Positions 44,691 to 53,171 of a DNA stretch of 64,000 nt are shown in pieces. The position numbers were made by a program, and so were the translations under genes. Origin of the DNA: Rhizobium sp. CCGE 510 (lineage in GTDB: Bacteria; Pseudomonadota; Alphaproteobacteria; Rhizobiales; Rhizobiaceae); assembly GCF_000292525.1 (NCBI RefSeq), contig NZ_AEYF01000048.1, positions 186,001 through 250,000 of the forward strand, given 5' to 3'. How positions within the stretch are numbered: the stretch's first letter is position 1; every line of letters begins with the position of its first letter. The notes beneath the pieces were generated by a model. That model did no database searches. It was not told where the DNA came from and was given only the letters and a program-made list of their open reading frames with translations.

Positions 44691-45032
44691 TCATTTGTGC
44701 AGGCGCGGAAACCCGTGTCGTTCGGAAAGCAGTTGGAGAATGCGATCAGTCGTGTTGACGAAACGCTTGCCGCGCCAGTCACCCGCGTCCGGCGGAGCCG
44801 CGTTGGCAAGAATGAAGACCGGCAGGGACTGATTGTCTTCACCGACATCCTCGATGACTTTGCGTCGCGGACGAGGGAAGGGGACCCGCTCGACGTCGAT
44901 GCCGGCTGCAAGCTGCGGAAAGCTGGCGAGCAGCCCCTCGATCGCGTTGCAATGAGGGCAGACAAAGGTGATGCCGGGATGTTTCGGGTCTGAAAAGCCG
45001 GGCTCGATGAGGTAGAGCTTGTCACGCGCCAT
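44691..45032 (-). CDS. DUF3088 thioredoxin-like protein
   Basis: 113 residues from the ATG at 45030-45032 (AGGATAAG upstream). It has a CPHC motif (Cys25 and Cys28, FVCPHCNAIEGLL) at the start of a helix, the position of the redox site in thioredoxin and glutaredoxin folds, then VERVPFPRPRRKVIEDVGED and a strand LPVFILA. DUF3088 is a small family without a known reaction. Sitting inside an organosulfur operon, a disulfide or persulfide relay role is plausible but not shown. Confidence 0.75.
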   Translation of the reverse strand: MARDKLYLIEPGFSDPKHPGITFVCPHCNAIEGLLASFPQLAAGIDVERVPFPRPRRKVIEDVGEDNQSLPVFILANAAPPDAGDWRGKRFVNTTDRILQLLSERHGFPRLHK

Positions 45033-45042
45033 TGATCTTATC

Positions 45043-46398
45043 CTATTCTGCAGCGGCCGCAGTGCCGGCGGCGAAGCGGTTGACCGGACGTTTGAGGCCG
45101 AGATTTTCGCGCAGCGTCGTTCCCTCGTACTCGGTGCGGAAGAGACCGCGGCGGCGCAGCTCCGGCACGACAAGCTCGATGAAATCGACAAGGCCGCCCG
45201 GCATGATCGGCGCCATGATGTTGAACCCGTCCGCGCCGTAATTTTCGAAGCGCTCTTCCATGACATCGGCGATCTGAGATGGCGTGCCGACGACCTGCCA
45301 GTGTCCGCGCGCGCCGGCGATCCGCAAATAGAGCTGGCGGATGGTGAGGTTTTCCCGGCGGGCGAGTTCGAGCACCAGTTCCTGCCGGCTCTTTCCGGCA
45401 TTGGTCACCGGCAGATCGGACGGGATCGGCCCGTCGAGCGGATAGGAGCTAAGGTCGACACCGCTCAGCTGTGACAACAGGTTGAGGCCAACCTGCGGCT
45501 GGATCAGCTCCTGCAGCGCCTCGAACTTCTCCTGAGCCTCCGTCTCGCTGCGGCCGACGACCGGAAAGATGCCCGGCAAGATCTTGAGATCGTCCGGGGA
45601 GCGGCCGTATGCGCCGAGCTTTCCCTTGACGTCGGCATAGAAGGCCTTGGCTTCTTCGAGCGTGATGTGCGCGGCGAAAATCGCCTCCGCGGTGCGGGCG
45701 GCAAGCTCCTTGCCCGGCCCCGAGGCGCCGGCCTGAACCAGAACCGGGCGGCCTTGCGGCGAACGCGGTATGTTCAGCGGTCCGCGCACTTTGAAGTGGC
45801 GGCCTTTGTGGTCGAGTCTGTGCAGCTTTTCCGGGTCGAAATAGCGGCCGCCAGCCTGATCACGGATAAAGGCGTCGTCATCCCAGCTGTCCCAGAGACC
45901 GAGCACCACATCGGCAAATTCCTCGGCCCGCTCGTAGCGATCGGCATGCAGGATCTGCGTTTCATGCCCGAAATTATAGGCGGCCTCCGGGTCTGACGAG
46001 GTCACCAGGTTCCAGCCGGCGCGGCCGCCGCTCAATCGGTCGAGCGATCCGAATTGGCGGGCAAGATTATAAGGGTCGGAGAAACTGGTCGATGCCGTGG
46101 CAATCAAGCCGATGTTGCGCGTGACGCTTGATACGGCGGACAGGAGCGTGATCGGCTCGAAAGGATAGACGCCGCTATGCGCCTTCCGGCTTGCGGCTTC
46201 GACGTCCTTCAGCCGCGCCGCCACGCCGTCGGCGAAAAAGATCGCGTCGAATTTTGCCGCTTCGGCAAGCTTGGTGAGTTCAATATAGTTCTCGAGGTCG
46301 GTGCCGACCGAAGCCTGCGGATGGCGCCATGCGGCGACATGATGACCGGTAAACAGGAGGAATGCGCCAAGCTTAATCTTATCTTTACGTCTGCCCAT
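45043..46398 (-). CDS. NtaA/SnaA/DszA-type FMNH2-dependent monooxygenase
   Basis: 451 residues. Landmarks are KLGAFLLFTGHHVAAWRHP (about 9-27), FFADGVAARLKD, IATASTSFSDPYNLARQFGS, SGGRAGWNLVTSSDPEAAYN, GRPVLVQAGASGPGKELAAR and HWQVVGTPSQIADVMEERF. A small number of Met and no Cys. It follows an ACAD-type gene by 11 bases and precedes DUF3088 by 10 bases. Very similar in plan to the gene at 42135, so the operon looks like two ACAD-LLM modules, perhaps for two substrates or two consecutive steps. Confidence 0.9.
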   Translation of the reverse strand: MGRRKDKIKLGAFLLFTGHHVAAWRHPQASVGTDLENYIELTKLAEAAKFDAIFFADGVAARLKDVEAASRKAHSGVYPFEPITLLSAVSSVTRNIGLIATASTSFSDPYNLARQFGSLDRLSGGRAGWNLVTSSDPEAAYNFGHETQILHADRYERAEEFADVVLGLWDSWDDDAFIRDQAGGRYFDPEKLHRLDHKGRHFKVRGPLNIPRSPQGRPVLVQAGASGPGKELAARTAEAIFAAHITLEEAKAFYADVKGKLGAYGRSPDDLKILPGIFPVVGRSETEAQEKFEALQELIQPQVGLNLLSQLSGVDLSSYPLDGPIPSDLPVTNAGKSRQELVLELARRENLTIRQLYLRIAGARGHWQVVGTPSQIADVMEERFENYGADGFNIMAPIMPGGLVDFIELVVPELRRRGLFRTEYEGTTLRENLGLKRPVNRFAAGTAAAAE

Positions 46399-46409
46399 GA
46401 GATGTCCCT

Positions 46410-47588
46410 TCAGCGGTACATTGCCGGCACCGGGAATTCGCCGGAAAGCAGCCAGGTGCCGATCGTCCGCCTTTTGTATTCAGCCGGATTATGGAGGGTG
46501 TGGGTGCGGACATTGCGCCAAAACCGGTCGAAGCCATTGGCATTGGTTGCCGACCGGGCGCCCATGACCTCGAAGATTTCGCTCGAAACGGCCAGGCCGG
46601 CCTCGCTCGCATAGACATTGGCTGTTGCGATATCGATTGCCGCGGCGCCCCGATCACCTGCTGTCAGGCCAGGTCCCTGGTTGAAGGCGTCATCGAGGCT
46701 ACGGGCAGCCTTGTCTGCAAGTTCGGTCGCGGCCAGCGTCTTGATGTAGAGCTCGCCGTATTGCCGTTTGATCCATGGGTCGTCGGTGTGTTTCTCCACG
46801 CCGGAATAGATCCAGGGACGCGACTGGGTCGAGGTATATTCCCTGCCTTCGTCCAGAGCGCCTTGGGCGCTGCCGACAAAGACGTTGAGAAGGACGCTCT
46901 GCTGCAGCAGCGACGTCAGCGACGTGTAGGGTGTCAAAGGGATATTGGGCGAGCTGATCAGCTCTTCGTCGAGGATTTCGAGATCTTTGAATCTGACGGT
47001 GCCGCTGCCCGTCTGCCGCTGGCCGATACCGTCCCAGTCGTTTTCGACGACGATGCCGGTCCGATCGGCGGGAATAGCGGCGGTCAGCCGCTCTCCCTCC
47101 GGATTTTCCCATGAAATCTGGATGTAGTCGGCGATGTGGGAACCGGAGGAGAACGGGCGCGAGCCGTTCACGACCCAGCCATTGTCGATGCGCCGGCCCG
47201 ACGAAGTCTTCGACATTGCATTGCCGGAATTGCTCCACATCAGATGTCCAGCGGCTGACGCGCGCAGCCAGCGGTCTTTCTGTGCGCTCGAGCCACGGAA
47301 AAGCACGAGGTTGAGGGGAAGATGGTGATAGCCGTAGAGATGGGCCAGCGAACCGTCGGTGCGGGCGAATTCTCGCACGACACGCAGGATCGATAGCCAG
47401 GAGGCCCCCCGTCCGCCATAGCCGACCGGGATCTGGGCCGATGGCAAGCCGCTTTCTTTGAGAAGCCGGATCTGCTCGATCGGCCTGCCGCCCAGCTTGT
47501 CGCGCTCGACCGCATCTTGATCGAAAATCGCCGCCAGCTCGACAGCCTTGGCAACGAAGGGATCCGTTACATCGCGTTCGAAAGACAT
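46410..47588 (-). CDS. DszC/SfnB-like ACAD-fold flavin monooxygenase
   Basis: 392 residues. LYGYHHLPLNLVLF (about 92-105), SNSGNAMSKTSSG, WDGIGQRQTGSGTVRFKDLE, SEIFEVMGARSA and RNVRTHTLHNPAEYK are the DszC/SfnB signatures and closely match the paralogue at 43457, including the spacing of QQSVLLNVFVGSAQGAL. First gene of the operon that runs to 41264. No Cys. No clear sulfur-region repeat was found directly upstream, only a partial match near 47670. Confidence 0.87.
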   Translation of the reverse strand: MSFERDVTDPFVAKAVELAAIFDQDAVERDKLGGRPIEQIRLLKESGLPSAQIPVGYGGRGASWLSILRVVREFARTDGSLAHLYGYHHLPLNLVLFRGSSAQKDRWLRASAAGHLMWSNSGNAMSKTSSGRRIDNGWVVNGSRPFSSGSHIADYIQISWENPEGERLTAAIPADRTGIVVENDWDGIGQRQTGSGTVRFKDLEILDEELISSPNIPLTPYTSLTSLLQQSVLLNVFVGSAQGALDEGREYTSTQSRPWIYSGVEKHTDDPWIKRQYGELYIKTLAATELADKAARSLDDAFNQGPGLTAGDRGAAAIDIATANVYASEAGLAVSSEIFEVMGARSATNANGFDRFWRNVRTHTLHNPAEYKRRTIGTWLLSGEFPVPAMYR

Positions 47589-47940
47589 ATCAGCCCCATG
47601 TTTGTCGGCTTTGCGGGCCGCGCTTCGGGTTCAAAGGTTTGGCGAATGTCGGTTCAAGTCCAGCAATATCTATTTGAGTTCACGGCAAGAGATTCTTTCT
47701 CGCCAACTTCAAGCGACCGGTTTACGGTTGCGGGTCGGCCTCGAGTTGGCGATACGCCCGCTTGCACAAAGGGCGATACCGTCGTTTGCCATGTTGGCAA
47801 CGAATGACGCCATGCGGTTGCAAGTTCGATACGTTCAGCTGAACTGGATCGGACAGCAGTGGGTCTGCCTCAGCCATTTGCAGGACTGCAAAAGCCATGG
47901 AAACGGTCAGCGGCTTGCTCGTGGATGCCTCTACAGTTCC
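47589..47940. other. Intergenic region, no gene seen
   Basis: About 350 bases. Open frames here are shadows. TCCAGCAATATCTATTTGA near 47668-47686 resembles the altered arms of sulfur-region repeat copies 3 and 4 (TCCAG) but lacks the TAGA arm, so it is only a weak candidate site for the downstream six-gene operon. Confidence 0.35.
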
Positions 47941-48816
47941 TCATTCATCTCGGTTCCAGCCTTTGCTTTCAGCTGTCTTTGCGACGAGGGATGCATAGTC
48001 CTTGCCGATCTCGTCGAGCTTTTTGACCAGTTCACTATCCGCTCCACCGAGCAGGCTTTGATAGTCCTCGCCTCTTTGTGCCTTCTCCCAATCATTCCCG
48101 ATGAAGCGTGCGGTGGCCTTGCCGGAAGAAGACACCTCTGATCCAGGATTGCCAAAGGATGCGGCAGTGCGTTTCAGACCGTCTTCGAAAGTCGCGTCAT
48201 CAAGGCCGCTGTAAGGCTTTCCTTCGGAATTCGTCACATTGAGGAAGATTTGTTCGTCTCCGAATGCGGTGTAACCGCCGCCCAAGCCCTTTTTCGTTGC
48301 GTCCGCTGCCTCGAAGAACTTCTGCGCGACGGTGGCGTTGAGGCTGTCTTTGGGGAACCGCACGACCACAAAGCCGGTCTTACCTTTCGTGTCGTCAAGG
48401 CGGGAGGCAAGGACGCTATATTGGCGGAAGACGTAGCCCAGCGAACCGGCAAGTCGATCAGCCGTGGGGTCATCAAGATCCCCCTCGGTCTGAAGCGATG
48501 CATTGGTTTTGAGCAGATACCCGCCTGGCGTTACCTCTGTCTCCAAGGTCGCAGGGTCGATGCCGTTGGCTGTGACGATTTTCGGCACGATCTCTTTGAG
48601 CACTTCGGCTGCAAATGCCGCTCGATCATCATAGCTGGCCTGGGAAAGCCGCGGCAAATGGAAACCTGCGGAAGGCGTTGCCTCGTAGGACAGAAGCACC
48701 TTTTGGTCTGCCAGCGCTGTATTCTGGAATGCAAACGGGATGACGGCAGTCAGAACCGCTGCTCTCAATGTGGTTCGTAATGCGAGGGCCCTTTGGGCGA
48801 AAAATCTGTTTTGCAT
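47941..48816 (-). CDS. Secreted protein of unknown function, free of sulfur amino acids
   Basis: 291 residues. A Sec signal peptide (ALALRTTLRAAVLTAVIPFA, cut near ALA-DQK at about 36) precedes a soluble domain of about 255 residues rich in Asp, Gly and Ala. I see no known domain. Apart from the initiator Met it has no Met and no Cys, the same extreme bias as the binding proteins of the sulfur region, which implies expression when sulfur is scarce. AGGA lies upstream of the start. It is preceded on the same strand by two small ORFs and the best copy of the sulfur-region repeat (49415-49437), and followed by the two-module monooxygenase operon. Confidence 0.75.
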   Translation of the reverse strand: MQNRFFAQRALALRTTLRAAVLTAVIPFAFQNTALADQKVLLSYEATPSAGFHLPRLSQASYDDRAAFAAEVLKEIVPKIVTANGIDPATLETEVTPGGYLLKTNASLQTEGDLDDPTADRLAGSLGYVFRQYSVLASRLDDTKGKTGFVVVRFPKDSLNATVAQKFFEAADATKKGLGGGYTAFGDEQIFLNVTNSEGKPYSGLDDATFEDGLKRTAASFGNPGSEVSSSGKATARFIGNDWEKAQRGEDYQSLLGGADSELVKKLDEIGKDYASLVAKTAESKGWNRDE

Positions 48817-48972
48817 GAATTATAGTCCTGGTTTAACCAACTTCCTTGTTGTCGATACCGTCGACCTGATTGGGCTCGTGGGGTGTTTGTATTGACCGCA
48901 TTCTTGACTGGGTTGCCGCTGGTAGAGTCACCATGCGGAGGGCTCACGGACGACGGCCTTGGGCATGCTCTT

Positions 48973-49164
48973 TCAATGGCGATGCCTGTAGTGGCGCGAA
49001 CAGATTTCGGTGGAGAGCTCAGCGCATTTCGATTGGAGTTCCTTATGGGTGCCGTCTTCGAAATGATCGTCGAGGAGCAGGGCGCGATACTCCTGAGCAA
49101 GCAACCTCGTTTCGAGATCGTCGTGCAGCGCAGAGAGCCGGAAGAACTGGCGTAGTCTGCCCAT
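48973..49164 (-). CDS. 63-aa hypothetical protein
   Basis: ATG with GGAGAG six bases upstream. A short helical, charged protein (LHDDLETRLLAQEYRALLLD) with a His/Arg-rich end. No family recognised. It starts 14 bases after the stop of the 64-residue gene upstream, so the two are likely cotranscribed. Confidence 0.5.
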   Translation of the reverse strand: MGRLRQFFRLSALHDDLETRLLAQEYRALLLDDHFEDGTHKELQSKCAELSTEICSRHYRHRH

Positions 49165-49177
49165 GGTGTCTCTCCGA

Positions 49178-49372
49178 TTAGGTGGCGTGATGAACGGTGT
49201 GTGATGCCGACATCAGTTTGTGGATTGCCCGCAGAGCCTCAAACGGCGAGGCAAAGTGCTGACCATCGAGATCATGCACGTGGAACTTAACGGCGATGAA
49301 TTTCAGCACGTCCTTGTCCGGAACGACGATGCCGACCGGAACGCCGGCGTATTCGATCACTTGTTTGGCCAT
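49178..49372 (-). CDS. 64-aa hypothetical protein
   Basis: Start taken at the ATG 49370-49372; in-frame ATGs at 49379-49381 and 49412-49414 are possible, but the last would leave no leader after the repeat. Alternating hydrophobic residues (YAGVPVGIVVPDKDVLKFIA) followed by HDLDGQHFASPFEALRAIHK suggest a small alpha/beta protein. I do not recognise it. First gene after the perfect sulfur-region repeat on the minus strand. Confidence 0.5.
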   Translation of the reverse strand: MAKQVIEYAGVPVGIVVPDKDVLKFIAVKFHVHDLDGQHFASPFEALRAIHKLMSASHTVHHAT

Positions 49373-49414
49373 TGCGATCATCCGATAAGATCTGCCCTTT
49401 GGCGAAGGTGCCAT

Positions 49415-49437
49415 TAGTCTATCAATTTAATAGACTA
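49415..49437 (-). promoter_or_regulatory. Sulfur-region inverted repeat, copy 6 (best copy)
   Basis: TAGTCTAT and ATAGACTA are perfect 8-base arms around CAATTTA, a 23-base palindrome. It lies 43 bases before the first small gene of the minus-strand group that includes the sulfur-free secreted protein. As the most symmetrical copy it defines the consensus GTCTAT-N7-ATAGAC. Confidence 0.6.
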
Positions 49438-49439
49438 TA

Positions 49440-50256
49440 TAAAGGCGTCGGGGGAATGACTATTCCGTTTGGTACCAAAAGACGCTGAGAATTGAAGAAA
49501 ATAATTCTAACGCGAGAGCGTGTAGCAGTTTGGCCGCCTCATGACGCCGGCAGCAATTAAGGCGCTGCCGCCGACGAACCCTTGAGCGCGGTGGATGTGA
49601 GACGAGACCTCCGGCGGTGGCTGAGGGAATCCGCTGATGGTCCCGATGACGTCTTCCTGCTTCCGAACGATCTAAAACATGGTCCGACGGCGCTCGGCTC
49701 AGGATACCGGGAACCGTGACGCGGGTTATCGACAGACCGGACTGTCGCCAATTTCTGACCTCGACCGGTACCGGCGACACGCTGGAACTGGATGTGCCCC
49801 GAAATTCGCCATCCACACGGTGATTAAACATGACATCACGACTCCAAACGCTCATGGTCTCCACCCGGCCGAAGGTCGTCATCCTTGCTCCAACGTCGAC
49901 GTTGACCAGCGAAAGGCGAGAGTGTCGCATCTGTAATGGGCTAACTGTCGCATTACCAAATGGAGTGCGGCGATACGTTATAACATATCGCGTAAGCAGA
50001 TTTATGGAACATCTGGGCGGTCATTCGGGAAGTGTTGTTTTTCCCTCTCGATTTTCCTGATCGGTCAAACTTTTGGTTAGGATCGTTCAGAAAACATTGC
50101 CTGTCTTTGGAGGCGCAGGCGGTGTTTGGCCATGCCATCAACCAAGCACCTGTTTTACTGAGGCATTCTGTCACTCAACTCACCCAGCTTCACCGCCAAA
50201 ACTGCATTCGTTGGAACTCAACCACCGCCCAATGTGGTCATTGATTTGCGGCACAT
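49440..50256. other. Intergenic region, no convincing gene
   Basis: About 800 bases with several short open frames on both strands, none with a good ribosome binding site, recognisable motif or codon pattern like the neighbours. The part near 50,000 is AT-richer than the rest. The region separates the sulfur cluster from the glycosidase gene and may be a scar of past rearrangement. Confidence 0.45.
49970..49991. promoter_or_regulatory. 22-base palindrome with TTATAA centre
   Basis: GCGATA (49970-49975) and TATCGC (49986-49991) are perfect arms around a TTATAA centre (49978-49983), with a single mismatched pair. It looks like a dimer-binding site but no gene starts close to it. Confidence 0.3.
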
Positions 50257-52701
50257 TCAGAGCGCCAAGACAGCACCCTTTTGCGTGACAGTTACAATCA
50301 AACGGATGTCGGTGGCCGAGAACCCAGCCATCACTGCAAATTCCCCCGCCTCTATCCGCCAGCGCCGCTCGGTCGTGTCGAAAAAGGCAAATGTTCGGGC
50401 GTCGAGAACGAAACTCATCTTTCGTTTCTCACCGGGTTCCAGGGCGATTTTCGAGAAGGCTTTCAGCTCTTTAACCGGTCTGGGTACAGATGTTTCAACA
50501 TCGCCGACATAGATTTGCACCACTGTCGAACCTAGCCGCTCGCTGATGTTGGTCAATCCCAGCGTCACTGTCACCGCGCCGGCAGCGTCCGGTAGCCCTA
50601 CCGTCAGGTCCGACATCGCAAAGCTTGAATAACCGAGACCATGACCGAAGGGGAACAGCGGCTTAGTGCCATGGCGATCGTAGTGCCGATAACCGACGAA
50701 CACACCTTCGTCATAACGCACATGGCCATCCTTGCCTGGATAGACCGCGTCATCCTCGGTATGTGTGGGATTGTCACCCCAGCGCACGGGGAAGGTCTGT
50801 GCCAGTCGGCCCGAGGGCTCGGCCTTGCCCAGGAGCACATCGGCGATCGCGTTGCCAGCCTCCTGTCCGGGATACCAACATTGCAGTACTGCACGAGCAC
50901 CCGAAAGCCAGGGCATTTCCACCGGTCCACCGGTTTGTAGTACGACAATCGTGTTCGGATTGGCCGCAATTACCGCCTCAACAAGCTGGTTCTGCAGACC
51001 AGGAAGTGCGATGCCGCGAAGATCGGAGCCCTCGGTATCCCAGTCGCCCGTTCTGCCCACGAAGATTACCGCATGATCAGCCTTTGCGGCGACGGCTGCT
51101 GCCTCGGCAATCTCCGCTTCGGCCGAAAACCTGCCTATTCCTACCCGAATTGCGGCGATATAGAGGTTGATGTGATCGTGCCGGGCGTACTCGGCGACGA
51201 CCTCGTATGTACGGCCGGCTTCGAGCGTGATGTCACCCACGACCTCTTCGCAGCCTTCTTCAAAGAATGTGGTACCGCGTGTCCAGGAAGCCCAGGCGTC
51301 CACCACAAGCTTGCCGTCCACATAGACCCGGCCAAGGCCAGCCGAGGTCAGCCCGACGCGATAGACGCCCGCTTCTGACGCCCTGAAAGTGGTGCGCATC
51401 CGGGCCGAAAAGCGATGCGGATCGACCGTGCCCTCGGCCACGGGGGGCAACCAAACACCAAGGCTCGACGGTTCCTCGACAACCTTCACCGGCTCGCCAG
51501 CAAGTTCCCTTCCTTGGAAAAATTCGAAGGTTGTCGGGTTTTCGATCAGCGGCTGAAACCGATAATTGCTGCAACCCTTAGCGTGGAACAGGTTTTCCTC
51601 ACCCAGCGCGTCCACCAGCCCCTGCCACGGACTGACGACATAGTGAGGGTTCAACTGTGCCGAGCCACCTCCCATAACCTGCGCGATCTTAGCATTGGGG
51701 CCGATGATGGCGACCGTACCTTGCTGAGCCAATGGCAGGATGCCGTCATTCTGCAGCAGAACTGCGCTTTCCGCTCCCGCACGCCTGATGAGCGCCCTAT
51801 GTTCCGGGCGATTAATGGCGTACTCCTTAAACTCGCGATGATCGTTGATTGCACCGGTGCGTTCCATCAGGGTCAGGATATTGCGCACACAGGCGCGGAT
51901 CGTCTCGACACTCACCTCGCCGCCTTTGACCGCGGCCAGAAGCTTGGGGCCGCGGTCGCGGGTCGGGCCAGGCATCTCCAGATCCAGCCCCGCATTCACG
52001 GTGGGTGCGGTCGAACGCGAACCGAACCAGTCCGACATCACCACGCCGTCAAAATCCCAGTCACCACGCAGAACCTCGTTCAATAGCCAGTGGCTTTCCG
52101 CCGTGTAAATACCGTTTAGCTTGTTATACGAAGACATCACGGCCCAGACCTTTGCCCGCTTCACCGCCGCCTCAAAGGGTATCAGGTAGACTTCGCGCAG
52201 AGTGCGTTCATCGATATCTGAAGAGATGGTTGTACGTTCGACCTCGGACTCATTGCCGACGAAATGTTTTATCGTGGCACCGACTTTCCTGGACTGCAGA
52301 CCTTCGATATAGCCGACGGCAAGTTCCGCCGTCAGTATCGGATCCTCAGAGAAGCACTCAAAGTTGCGGCCGTTTGTGACGCTGCGCTGGATGTTAACGG
52401 TGGGGGCTAACGAGACGTGGGCACCTTTTGAAAGAACCTCGTCACCTAGGGCACTGCCGATTTCCTTGGCTAGGTCCGGATTCCAACTCGCTCCGATGGC
52501 GATGCCCACCGGGAAAGCCGCTGCAGTCACACCTCCGACAAAAGACCCCGCCCCGCGGGCGCCGTTGGGGCCGTCGGTCAAGCGCAATCTCCCTATCCCT
52601 AGGCGGTCGATGGGCGGTAAAGACCAGAACGTATCGCCGGAAAGTAGCGAGACCTGCTCGGCCAAGGTCATATTATCGAGCAATGCTTTCGTATCAATCA
52701 T
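50257..52701 (-). CDS. GH3 beta-glucosidase with PA14 and FnIII-like domains
   Basis: 814 residues from the ATG at 52699-52701, which has GAGGAAG upstream; an upstream extension of 33 codons lacks a site. The N-terminal GH3 barrel (LTDGPNGARG, NFECFSEDPILTAELAVGYI, KHFVGNESE) contains the catalytic nucleophile Asp in GVVMSDWFGS. A PA14 domain is inserted (RFSARMRTTFRASEAGVYRV ... INLYIAAIRVGIG, about 365-500), then the second GH3 domain and a C-terminal fibronectin-III-like domain (VGDVETSVPRPVKELKAFSK). No signal peptide, so cytoplasmic. It hydrolyses beta-glucosides or related plant sugars. No transporter is adjacent, and it is not visibly linked to either regulon. Confidence 0.93.
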   Translation of the reverse strand: MIDTKALLDNMTLAEQVSLLSGDTFWSLPPIDRLGIGRLRLTDGPNGARGAGSFVGGVTAAAFPVGIAIGASWNPDLAKEIGSALGDEVLSKGAHVSLAPTVNIQRSVTNGRNFECFSEDPILTAELAVGYIEGLQSRKVGATIKHFVGNESEVERTTISSDIDERTLREVYLIPFEAAVKRAKVWAVMSSYNKLNGIYTAESHWLLNEVLRGDWDFDGVVMSDWFGSRSTAPTVNAGLDLEMPGPTRDRGPKLLAAVKGGEVSVETIRACVRNILTLMERTGAINDHREFKEYAINRPEHRALIRRAGAESAVLLQNDGILPLAQQGTVAIIGPNAKIAQVMGGGSAQLNPHYVVSPWQGLVDALGEENLFHAKGCSNYRFQPLIENPTTFEFFQGRELAGEPVKVVEEPSSLGVWLPPVAEGTVDPHRFSARMRTTFRASEAGVYRVGLTSAGLGRVYVDGKLVVDAWASWTRGTTFFEEGCEEVVGDITLEAGRTYEVVAEYARHDHINLYIAAIRVGIGRFSAEAEIAEAAAVAAKADHAVIFVGRTGDWDTEGSDLRGIALPGLQNQLVEAVIAANPNTIVVLQTGGPVEMPWLSGARAVLQCWYPGQEAGNAIADVLLGKAEPSGRLAQTFPVRWGDNPTHTEDDAVYPGKDGHVRYDEGVFVGYRHYDRHGTKPLFPFGHGLGYSSFAMSDLTVGLPDAAGAVTVTLGLTNISERLGSTVVQIYVGDVETSVPRPVKELKAFSKIALEPGEKRKMSFVLDARTFAFFDTTERRWRIEAGEFAVMAGFSATDIRLIVTVTQKGAVLAL

Positions 52702-53171
52702 CTTTTCTGCTTCCTCAATCTCAACACTTATCTTTCCCAGATCGGCATCTCGAGATGCATATTGGGAAGCTGGTGATCTCGGCGCCATGGAGCCGTCCAT
52801 CCATGAAAAGGACGGCCCGTTTGTTCACCAAGGCGTCGCGTCCCGTCGTCGCGAGGACGACGACATCTTCGCAGCCTTCACATAGCCGAGATGCGGTCAC
52901 CGCTTTCCACTGAAAACAAGGACATCGCGGTTTGATCGATGTCAGCAGTGAAAGATGTGCCGGCTGCGGCAGCGCCGGTTCTGTTACGGAGTTATTCCTC
53001 CGCAAGTTCATGAGACAGTTCGAACCTTAGCAAGCTTTATCAGACAATCTGTTGACAGACAATCCTCGGTCGCGCAGCTTTCGTGTCGTCATTGATGATT
53101 CGATGCTTCCATCGGAGGCGGATCCCGATTGATGAAGTTTCTTCACCGCCTATGGACAAGGATCGACCACA
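52702..53171. other. Divergent intergenic region upstream of the GH3 and chemoreceptor genes
   Basis: 470 bases with no supported gene. It holds the promoters of the glycosidase (minus) and of the chemoreceptor (plus). A double CAGACAATC element at 53041-53064 resembles the GntR-regulon operator. Confidence 0.45.
53041..53064. promoter_or_regulatory. GntR-type operator, degenerate double half-site
   Basis: CAGACAATC occurs twice in direct orientation (53041-53049 and 53056-53064) with TGTTGA between. Read on the minus strand the right part gives CAGATTGTCTGAT, the left two thirds of the operator found at 59461 and 61978. It is 108 bases before the chemoreceptor start, tying chemotaxis to the regulon. 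Confidence 0.45.

Noticed and set aside
49460..49930. 156-codon open frame on the minus strand in the empty region
   Set aside because: Arg-rich low-complexity translation typical of a non-coding frame, no ribosome binding site, no motif.
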